A DNA stretch of 64,000 nucleotides from Lactarius indigo (taxonomy: Eukaryota > Basidiomycota > Agaricomycetes > Russulales > Russulaceae): contig JAFKAC010000070.1 of NCBI GenBank assembly GCA_025766275.1, forward strand, positions 62,001 to 126,000, given 5' to 3'. Positions within the stretch are counted from its first letter, which is position 1. Each line of letters starts with the position of its first letter. Below the pieces are notes generated by a model that did no database searches, was not told the origin of the DNA, and worked only from the letters and a program-made list of their open reading frames with translations. Below, in pieces: positions 1 to 8,282 of the stretch. Position numbers and translations under genes: made by a program.

Positions 1-974
1 TCAAAATGTTGGGCCAATTGCTGATCCATGATGAGATCAACCGCCCAGTCCCACAGTGGGCGATAAGATACTTCGAACATGCGATCCTCACCTTTGTATG
101 GGACTGCAATATTGTTGAAAACAAACTAGCACTTGAAAAGGTTAGCAATTAAACTTCAATACAACTAGTAGCCTCATGGGCGTCAGTTGAGACGAGGCAC
201 GCTCCCATGCACCCATCATGTCCGGGTAAGCCAACAGGGTAAGTGTGCCCTTGCCATTGATGCATGTTCTGACAATCTTAGAGAGACGGTCGTATTGATC
301 CTTGGTCACTCCAATCTCCATGAGAACCTCCGAGAACACGAAGTCTTTGCGTGTTTGAAAGAACGGCCGCCACGGCTCCGTTTTATGAGGGGGGGGGTTG
401 GTACGTCGACGTGTGTTGCTGGGCTCTTCACGAAGTGGTTCAGGCCTTCGTCCACTATTTGGGTGGTATTCGACCGTAAATTTAGGGTTATTAGAAGGGC
501 CAGTTGCTCGTGCAACAGGAGGTGTTGGTTCATGCACTGAGTAGATGATCAAACCAACTGCTAGGAAGATTGATATATAGCGCACCTGACTCAGATGTCC
601 CCCATCCAGTGTCAAGATCCATCGGTTCGGCAGCAGTGAAGGTACGGGGTAGGGGTTCATCTGGAATTATGGCAGCACTCGGAGCTGATTCATAAAACAT
701 GGTCAGTATGTCAAATATTATTAGTTGTCCATCACGCACCAAGAGTATCTAGTGCATGAAGTCTCTTCTCCAGAGCCTTGACATATTTTTTGTCCCCCTG
801 GCGCTCCTCTCGTTCTCTTTCACACTTCTTGACATGGGCAGGATAACCTTGGATGCGGTATCTAGTGCGACATATTGGACATTTCTTGTTTTTGCTCAGA
901 GATTGACTTGCTTTTGGCATAAGAAGGGAAGTGTTTACAGCGAATAGTGGGGATGGTGTGGGTGATAAAGTCAA
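1..974 (-). CDS. Plavaka-type transposase, N-terminal part (runs off left edge)
   Basis: DNA transposase of the CACTA-like Plavaka group, which is common in Agaricomycetes. Proposed exons on the minus strand are 974-740, 684-586, 536-166 and 125-1, with GT-AG introns whose phases keep one frame open. Exon 1 starts at an ATG and encodes a C2H2-like finger (CPIC, then H and C about 12-16 residues on). Exon 2 is acidic. Exon 3 has the family signature (WRPF, KDFVFSE, a conserved LTP). Exon 4 continues with VPYKGEDRMFEVSYRPLWDW, typical of the block just before the catalytic core, which lies outside the window. No stop interrupts the joined exons, so this copy may be young. Family assignment is from motif memory and is fairly firm; splice sites are inferred. 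Confidence 0.7.
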
Positions 975-1468
975 AGAACACGAAGGGGCAATGGTAATAA
1001 TGTTATTAAATTATTAAGCGTGGGAAATCAACAAAGGTTGCGCCCTTTATTATATCAATTAGTCTAATATTATTATTACATTGAAGAGTAATATTACACC
1101 GTCCTCATCTTGATCATTACTTCCACGAACCTGCCTTGTGCTGACAATGCCTGTTGGGCGCACTGAGAACAGCTGGTGCCGATGACCCTGGTATTGCACT
1201 TTCTATATCCCCCCGCACTGGCACTGGTACTTGTCTTTCTTGATGAAGCTGGTTGTCTTGATAATGAACACACCAAAATTGACAATCTCAATGACATTGA
1301 GTAATACCAGGATGAGTTCGGGGACTTTGTCAATCTGATGGCGCAAAATTGACGTGATTGTGATTGGGGGGCGGCGCCAAAGCTTTCTAGTGAGTATTAT
1401 TACAATGCTTCCATATCCTCAGTCTGCTCATACGCAAATTCCATTGTCTCTTCCAATTTCGCCCTCTC
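975..1468. other. AT-rich upstream region, no clear gene
   Basis: This is the presumed 5' flank and terminal region of the Plavaka element. A minus-strand 79-codon frame at 1094-1333 has a few cysteines but no recognisable domain. I could not identify a terminal inverted repeat. Confidence 0.4.
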
Positions 1469-2594
1469 TGTAGCGGTATGACTTATCACGACAACTAGAC
1501 CAAGCAAAGAGTAAGTGAACTGAACTAGTACACACTCAAGCCTAGCGCGGAGACAAGTCACGCGCCGAACGTACAGTCACAGTGGAGAGTAGACACGCTT
1601 GACACCTTTATGCAAGGTGCTATGTCCGGTGATCACACTGTGGCACGCTGAGTGGAGAACCAAGAGGACAAGTTCACATTGGAGAAGTAAGGGAAGTACA
1701 AGAGAATACGCACCTGAGTGGAGAACCAAGAGGACAAGTTGGTTCCACTCAGGACGCTACATGAGGGTTTATATACACTACTGCGGCTGAGTTCGAATTA
1801 CTACTAAACCTTGTTACTAAAGGTATATGTAATAGTAATGAGTCAGACGCTGACGCGTCGTATCTAATAATAGCGTTATCTATTGTGCTGACTGATGCAC
1901 AGTCATTAACACTGACAGAACAATGACATGTCCTTATCTATGAGTCACAACCCTATAACAACGTGGTCTAGAACTTATCTAGAATGTTCCCTGCTTATCA
2001 TCCAATGAGAAACTACTGTACTAATGAGGAAAATGATCTAAAGAGGTAACTCCTGATAAGGAAGTTACTATCCCAGGGTCACGTGCTTGTGGGTGCACAT
2101 GTTGGCATCACGTGACTAACCATCTTATCATGTCCAATGATAAGGACTTGGATTCTTTAACACAACATTGGAGACTCGTATCTCTACCAAATAAATCCAT
2201 AAAAATACGGAAAAATAAGGCGAAAATAGAGCGTCCGTGACACTCTCTTCCAGCACTACAGATGGTTCATTGGTGCCATCTTCCGTCTTCAACCACAAAG
2301 CCCACAAAGAGTCCAAGATGAGTGCCTTCTCCATCCAGCTCAAGAAGCTTTATTGTGACATCTCTGCTCTCGAGACAAAGATCTGACGATTCCTAGCTGA
2401 GGACGGAATATTTGTCAACCCTAGTGGTGCCCAAGAACTTTCTCGTCCTATTGCTATCACCTATGTCTCCGATGAGGTCGTCACACGTAAGTACCAGTAC
2501 AACAATCGCATGATCGATGAACTCGCATCCTTTTCTCCAATCATCAATAAAGTATGATTGTTCTTGAGAGCAATGCTGGCGCGTCATCGCCACA
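1409..2594 (+). pseudogene. Coding-like relic split by solo LTR H1
   Basis: With the LTR at 1469-2242 and one copy of its target duplication ignored, the plus strand stays open from about 1409 through the junction to a TGA near 2386, then open again to about 2555 after that single stop. The segment around 2325-2385 reads like an amphipathic helix. The minus strand is also open across the junction, so the coding strand is not certain. A diverged copy of 2480-2545 lies at 2586-2650. No family recognised. Confidence 0.25.
1469..2242. repeat. Solo LTR, family H (H1), TSD CTCTC
   Basis: A 774-bp sequence begins TGTAGC, ends GTGACA and is flanked by identical CTCTC at 1464-1468 and 2243-2247. A second copy (H2) lies at 28562-29339. 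It contains a direct repeat of a GAGTGGAGAACCAAGAGG motif near 1650 and 1714 and a TATA-like TTTATATAC near 1770. No internal retrotransposon sequence is attached, so it is the product of LTR-LTR recombination. Confidence 0.9.
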
Positions 2595-2902
2595 CGTAAG
2601 TATCAACACAACAATCGCATGGCCGATCACTCAAACCCCTTTCTCCGATTATCTAGAAGAGTGCTGATCAATACAGTTGATCTAGACATCAATCATGTTG
2701 TAACAGAACCATTCATGCCAGGATAGCAGGTGTCTTTGTACGTGGACATGGACTTTCTAGGTGCTGTATTGAACCTTTTCTTTTGGCGATTGAAAGGCGA
2801 CTATAGGATATAAGAGGTAAGAAGTTGTTGTCATTGTCGACGCATCACTGATTCACTGACTTTGTCCTTCCCATTGACTCTCATGAATATACTTTTTTTT
2901 AC
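2243..2902. other. Flank between H1 and the DUF6698-like gene
   Basis: Apart from the coding-like relic above, 2600-2900 has no convincing frame. A CT-rich stretch ending in poly-T lies just before the ATG at 2903 and could be part of the downstream gene's promoter. Confidence 0.4.
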
Positions 2903-4511
2903 ATGGACGACAACAACAACAAATCACTTTCCTCACAGCCCGATTCCTTCCCTGATGGTTTGGAGTCAGATGACGAGGCACTATTGCGGCCCATGGTGAC
3001 ATTGGATGTCGACGAGTTGACAGCTTCGCAACTGCGTGATGTCAGTCATACAATCTTGTCTGTTTTTGTGCTAACTGGACTTGACCTGTTACTCTTCTAG
3101 TCACTCAAAAATATCCAGATCGATTACCAGTTACTTGTCGAGAAGTACAAGGCGCTAAAAATTGATCGTGACGAGTTGGCGGCCTCTCGCAGGCCCACAA
3201 ATGCCGCAAGGGCTCCAAGGGGATCTTTATCCGGAGAGTCGAAGGAAATTTCGCATGCTGGGGGTAGGTTCTCCGTGGTTGGGGAGCTTTGGGTCGACAC
3301 CACTACGCTCGAGGTCCCCTTCCCTCAGAACTTCGATCTGCTCAATCCCACACGCTATTCCCCCGATGATCCCCATGCCGAAGTCCGCAGTGTTATGGCT
3401 GAGCTTTATTTAGATCTTGCGCCTAGCCTCCGGCAGTTACTTGCAGATCGCAATCGAAAGTGGTCCTTCATATCAATCGTAAGTTTCAATCGCCTCTGCA
3501 CATACCCCCAGACTGCATCTCTGAATCAGTGATCCACATGATAGTTCTTGAAGCAATTGAACCAGGAATGGGCAAATTCGGTGCACTTGGTGTGCACTTA
3601 TGTGAGCCACGTGCTTGAGGTTGACTCTACTTTTTTCTTGAAAACCCTGGGAAGCCATCCGAACTGTATCCACTTTGGCCACGGCTTCTATTCCCCAACC
3701 AGGACACCTCGAGTACCCGTCCATTCCAGTGCATGGCGCTAGTGAAGGTATGTATGAGTCTAAGAATCTTTGGTCGTGTGTACTGCTAACACGTTCTTCA
3801 GTTCCTTAAAATCATCTTGTACGGGCCCTCATCGATAGATGGTTCAGGTACTGGGAATCGCGCGCCGAAAGTGGTCCTCTGGGGTGTGAAAAGGACCACC
3901 GCGGGGATGATTGCAATGGCAGCAACCCTCGTAAGTCATAGTGTTGTGATGTCCTCCTTTACTGACCCAATTTATTAGCTCATATATGCATGCAGCCAAG
4001 ACCAGTCATTTACGAGGACCAAGGGCCCCAGTGGCGTTATTTGGGAGGAATGCTTCAAGTTGTACAAGGAATCCATCATTCGTTTTCCCATTAGCTACCG
4101 CACGGAACTATTTTCTTGGTTTAACGGCCACCTCTTCAAACGGACTTGGAAGCTGCGACTAGTTCATCTGGCACAGGTTCCCTCAATCAAGGCCATGGAG
4201 GAGACGTCGAAGATCTACTCAAACGCCTCCAGCAAGCCGAACTTTCTGAAGTCACCTACTTATCTAGCCCTCCAGCCCATGTGGCTCAGCCCATGGGTGC
4301 TGCCGACGACGATCCAGCACTGATTCCTTACACTCAATCCCCTAGTTCTAATGGTGTGCGGGGTCCAGCCCCTGTCAATGATCAGATGGGGCAACCCCCA
4401 AAGGACGCAAACACCGACACAAAACTTATGGCAGATGACCACGAGCTGGACATTGCAGTGCGTCGCCCCAAGCATCAGTCTAAAAAGAAGCAGCCACCAC
4501 TCAAAAGGTGA
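2903..4511 (+). CDS. DUF6698-like Agaricomycete protein, seven-exon model
   Basis: The model starts at ATG 2903. Proposed exons are 2903-3040, 3101-3478, 3545-3601, 3655-3747, 3802-3930 and 3979-4118, then 4163-4511. Introns 1 to 5 have GT-AG ends and all are phase 0, with no stop in the joined frame. The protein has an acidic N-terminus, a short coiled coil, the block AELYLDLAPSLRQLLA, then a core with ILYGPSSI, a WG motif and a region ending near WFN, as in the DUF6698-type family expanded in Agaricomycetes. The tail is acidic and ends with a lysine-rich stretch. The last intron (4119-4162) has a weak donor; without it the frame ends at 4323. Function unknown. It is flanked by repeats and could itself belong to a mobile or rapidly duplicating family. 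Confidence 0.55.
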
Positions 4512-4519
4512 AACCAATG

Positions 4520-5160
4520 ACAAAAGCCACTAATAAGAGAACGGTACCTGTTCCCTCACCAATAGACTCCTAGAGTTCTGTCTAGTTTAGTTGATCTATT
4601 AGACTCGGACATTGAGAGACAGAGTTGTCTGAAACGTGAGATATCCTTTCCGGTTTAGTTTTCTACAAACCGTTGCACTTCTTGATCAAGCCCTCACCAT
4701 CCTCGGTCCTTGTGAGAATTGGGGCTCTGTCCTCATGGGCATGAATGGCAACGAAGCTACCCGGGAGTTGATTAGGCTGAACGTGACATATGGTCGGGTT
4801 GAGAAAGCTGTCGATCTCATCGAACAGCTTGCTGCATTTCAGGTAGACTGCGCTACCTAGCCTTTACACGCACCGTATGATGCGCAGTTTCCGTTCTCTC
4901 CATTTTACGCATAGTGAAGGTGTGAGCAACCCGAGGGATTCATATTACTGAACGACTTGCCGAGGCGCTTCTGCTTGCGCTTCTGGGTGCTTAATATTAC
5001 ACACTTGACATTGCATGTGAGCGCCAGGATCAACTATCAGCACTTGCCATTCAGGATTGGGAAGCTTTGGGGTTCTCTTCCTGGACTATTCGCAACGCCT
5101 TGGATGCGCAAGTATTGACACCATGTTATGGTACATCTCACTCTGCTAATGATATATCTC
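4520..5160 (+). other. Coding-like stretch, unidentified
   Basis: An open frame at 4636-4860 contains an alternating hydrophobic and charged helical pattern (RVEKAVDLIEQLAAFQ). A second coding-like stretch at about 4950-5140 reads ERLAEALLLALLGA with one stop after it. They may be exons of one decayed gene, but I recognise no family and cannot define splice sites. Confidence 0.25.
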
Positions 5161-5710
5161 GTTGGCCCTTAGCATGGAGCAATCTACTATAGGGTGGCTA
5201 GTTTCTCAAAAAGGAATGCGATTAGTAAGCACTGGTAAGCAAGTTCGGATTCGAACGCGACACTTTCTTCTGTACCCCAACTCAAGTTCCCTCCCTTCCG
5301 CATGCCCTCCCTCCTTCTGTCACTCCCCCTACGTTCGCAGCCCCAGATAGCATCAAAACCTGCCATGTTTTCAGGGTGGCTAGCTTATAAGCAAGTTTGA
5401 ATTCAACGTTGTCATCCAGCCTTCCCTTCTGAGTGTATTACCCACTGTGTAGTACCCACTTCTTTGTTACCCCCCACATTTGCACCCCGACTTATGTGCC
5501 TTTCTTTCCCCCTTCTCCTGCACCATTGATATGCAGATGAGGACCCTCCCCTCCCCCCCCCCCTTTTTTTTTAAGGACTCCCCACCCATCTATCTACCAC
5601 AAAAGGCAGTGCGCACATATCATGTCCGTTTTCTTCTCCTCTCCACCTCTGTCGATGTACAGAGGATCCTCCCTTTTTTTTTTTTTTAGGACACCCACCC
5701 ACTTCCCCTT
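5161..5710. repeat. Diverged direct duplications with poly-C/poly-T tracts
   Basis: The motif AGGGTGGCTAG followed by AGCAAGTT and then CCAACTCAAG or CCAGCCTT occurs at about 5190 and again at about 5373. A second pair has a GATGAGGACCCTCCC-like start followed by long C/T runs, at about 5533 and 5650. The stretch is low in complexity, with no gene evidence. Confidence 0.45.
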
Positions 5711-6220
5711 GTGCCCACCTCACCACAACGAGGCGTGCAAACACCGCAACAACATTGTGCAGACACTTGTTTTCAATATGTTCGTGTTCGCGCAGATCTT
5801 CAATTTGTTCAACTGCCGACGGCTGGATTGAAAGTTGGAAGGCATGTCAAAGAATCGGTATTTCATGGCCGTCATCACCACTGGTGTGTCCTCTCGTCTG
5901 AGTTTGTGTAGCATGGCTAAAATCTTCCATCAGAGGTTGCCGTACAAGTCTTAATCTGTTTCGTTGGTGGTGCTGCTTTCGACGTCACGCGCATAGGGGC
6001 TAGAGAATGGCTCTTCTCAGTTGGGCTTGGCTGTGTCTCTCTTCCTCTTGGTGCTATCATCCATCTCACCCTCAACGAGCCTTGTGAGCGCGGCTTCAAG
6101 AAGCTAAAGCTGCTGCTGGAGTTGGAACTACCTCCCATGACTCATCCAGATGCGGAGCTAGGTTTTTGTTTGCTGTGGATCATGTGCGTGCTAAGAGTAG
6201 TGCACAGTGAACGGGACATA
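5711..6220 (+). pseudogene. C-terminal relic of a PMCA-type Ca2+-ATPase
   Basis: Plasma-membrane/vacuolar Ca2+-pumping P-type ATPases end with conserved membrane segments. Here the plus strand reads TLVFNMFVFAQIFNLFNCRRLD, then a TGA, then a segment ending SKNRYFMAVITT. A GT-AG intron (about 5882-5932) follows, then a phase-correct exon VQVLICFVGGAAFDV continuing to a LPPMTHPDAE motif. A frameshift follows, after which FAVDHVRA matches the usual tail. The TGA sits where arginine is common in fungal homologues (CGA to TGA). Only the last membrane helices and tail remain; no ATPase core was seen upstream. Confidence 0.65.
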
Positions 6221-6600
6221 CAAACCCTTTTTGCGCCGTGGTACGTCTTCTCCTTTCCCTTCCCATTGACATGCTGACAGGAACCCATGTCTACAATAGC
6301 AACCCCCCCCTCCCCCACTCTTGTGCAATACATGAACATGGGGCCGCGTGAAGTGTGGCAGAGGGTATGCCCCCTCTGCTTTTTGCTTGCGTAGCACCAG
6401 CACACAAACACAGGTGTGGCATACTGGTCAGCTTGCAGGGGCGATGCGTGAATGGGAGACATACAGAAAGGTGCAGGTGCCCTCCCCCTCCCCCTGCATA
6501 TGTATGGGGCAGGAATAAGGAGACAGTACATGCAGACTGGGGCATGTGCCCTTTCGCTCATCGACCCTCCCCTTCATTGACCGACAAAAAAAGGTTGTAA
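6221..6600. repeat. C/G-rich low-complexity tract
   Basis: Runs of C on the plus strand alternate with short AT words. It resembles the G-rich arrays at 38.4-39.2 kb and 47.0-47.5 kb in composition and in words such as GCAAACAC/CCCATGT. Open frames here are by-products of composition. Confidence 0.5.
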
Positions 6601-7098
6601 ATAAATTATGTAATTTTTATGATTTAGCAACCCGGGCCGTAGCTTGTTGAATTATCAGAAAGGGAGTTGATCTTGTAAGGAGAATTATAATGGAATCATA
6701 CATTATAATCGTGATCGATCTGGTAATACTACGTGTTTCTTATAATAAATGACATGATCCATCGGGCCTTATAATCACTTAATAAGGCAACTTACAAGTA
6801 TAATTACAAAGCCGATTATCAGAAGCCAGTCTTTCTTATAATGGTTACAATGTTCTGGCAAAATTACATTACATTAAATCATTATAAGACGTTATAACCC
6901 CCTTCCCGAATTTTGCGACATAGGGGCCCATCTGCCACAATGTCTGATGTTAGAACATCATGAGTCAAGGACTTGAGATGTCAAGCTGTCAAAGCTCAAG
7001 ACATCAAAACTGTGGCACACAACTCACAGTTTTCTTTGACCTTTTTGTTTTTTGAATCCATTTTTGTGCACCTGAGGGCAAAGTATTCTATCTAGCAC
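6601..7098. repeat. AT-rich repeat with an inverted relative at 58.6-59.0 kb
   Basis: From about 6913 to 7098 the sequence is the reverse complement, with scattered changes, of about 58600-58785; shared words include TTTGCCCTCAGGTGCA and GAGTTGTGTGCCACAGTTTT. The adjoining 6620-6900 and 58790-59040 are both strongly AT-rich with repeated TTATAA or ATATT words, suggesting two diverged copies of one non-autonomous element. No terminal inverted repeats or gene could be defined. Confidence 0.55.
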
Positions 7099-7120
7099 TG
7101 TTGATAGGTAGCCTGTGTGC
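7099..7120 (+). repeat. Solo LTR E2, first fragment
   Basis: TGTTGATAGGTAGCC is the start of a family E LTR (compare 17999 and 36148). After 22 bp it is cut by element A, whose target duplication TGTGC (7116-7120) reappears at 23412-23416, after which E2 continues. Confidence 0.75.
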
Positions 7121-7629
7121 TGTTACGGTACGGACTGATTACACATCGTGAGCGACTCATGGCCGGTTATGACTACGGCCTGGTACTAGTATTAGTCATG
7201 GACTCTTACATCACATCAGTCAGCATAGTAGTTCACATGTGATTGTGACTCATGTATGACTCATTCCTAGGATAGCTGTACTAGGGTTCGAGCTAGTTAC
7301 ACTATTGGTTACCTACTGTTCCAAGTGGCGCTTTAAAGCCCGTGTGTATCTGTATAAGTAGTCGTCTCTGAAGACCAAGAGTCTCCATCTTGGTCTTCTT
7401 CAATCCACCACTTGACTTGTCTTCTGCCTGCCTTAGTCTTAGACTAAGTGTGCTTCTATTTGTATCCACCAAGGGATACCTCTCTTCTATCCTTTTGCTG
7501 CAGCGTGTGCCAGTGATGCCCCTGTTCAGCTTGTGTTGGGTTGACATGTGGTCCCCATTCACCAATCCTCGCTAAGTCGATAATGCCTGTCCTGAGTCCA
7601 AGTCGGACTGACACCAGTGGAGCGTAACA
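7121..7629 (+). repeat. 5' LTR of element A
   Basis: Starts TGTTAC and ends GTAACA (509 bp). The TATA box TATAAG is at 7353. From 7370 to 7398 an 11-bp inverted repeat (GAAGACCAAGA and its complement around a 7-nt spacer) spans the expected transcription start. The 11 nt at 7387-7397 are complementary to the PBS. Confidence 0.95.
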
Positions 7630-7631
7630 TT

Positions 7632-7642
7632 AAGACCAAGAT
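7632..7642 (+). promoter_or_regulatory. Primer-binding site of element A (self-priming type)
   Basis: AAGACCAAGAT begins 2 nt after the LTR and is perfectly complementary to LTR positions 7387-7397, which start 34 nt downstream of the first T of the TATA box. It does not look like a tRNA 3' end complement (no leading TGG). Confidence 0.75.
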
Positions 7643-7676
7643 ACTCATTGTGGCATACTCGACCAGAGACCAGTGG

Positions 7677-8244
7677 TGTAACGCCACTACAGGGGCGTTG
7701 AGTACGACCTGTACTGAGTCAGTCTGTCACTCGGTAGTCAAAGCTCAAAGGCTCGACTTCAGTAGAAATGATGCACAAGAGTCACAAGGACGCACGTCAC
7801 TTGGACTATAGAGGAAGGCTAAGACTCGAAGGCCTAGTGAAGACGAGGGTCGGGGAACAAGGAGACTCTGCGTAGACGAGTGTAGTTTTACACAAGAAGT
7901 CTAGTCTACCGTACAAGCTAGGTATGACTAGGGTTAAATAGAAATCGTACTGTATGGCCATCACAAACAGATGGCGCCATCGCCAAACCAAGGAAGAAAG
8001 GAATGGACGTAGAGGGAACAAAGCAAAGACATATCGAGAACAAAGGAGAATCATGCGGGGTCGCGCGTGAGAGGGAACAAGTCAGAAACTGGCACATGTC
8101 AAGCTTTATCAAGAGAGAACGTCGATAAGCAAAGCGCGTGACAGAAACCGGGTAATCGTAAAGTCCGCGTGGTCGTACAGGGCTCGTATAGTGTGGGAAG
8201 GAAATAATGGTAAGGAAAGAAACGAGTCCAAGAAAGTCGTAACA
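7677..8244 (-). repeat. 3' LTR of element B
   Basis: A 568-bp LTR matching 14983-15550 nearly perfectly. The adjoining polypurine tract on the minus strand is the GGGGGTAA next to position 8245. Downstream transcript processing would occur here; no specific poly(A) signal was identified. Confidence 0.95.
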
Positions 8245-8261
8245 TTACCCCCTGTCTTGGT

Positions 8262-8282
8262 CTGAAGACGCCTCGACTTCAG
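8262..8282 (-). other. Hairpin at the ORF3 stop, before the polypurine tract
   Basis: CTGAAGACG, loop CCT, CGACTTCAG: nine-base arms with one mismatch. The ORF3 stop codon lies in the arm. An equivalent structure with different or fully paired sequence sits at the same place in A, C, D and J. Confidence 0.6.

Noticed and set aside
1094..1333. 79-codon minus-strand frame with several cysteines
   Set aside because: No recognisable motif spacing and no splice support; left as unassigned.
5241..5260. TTCGGATTCGAACGCG resembling a tRNA B box on the minus strand (tRNA gene or SINE)
   Set aside because: No A box at the right distance, no cloverleaf and no poly-A/T end; a chance match is likely.
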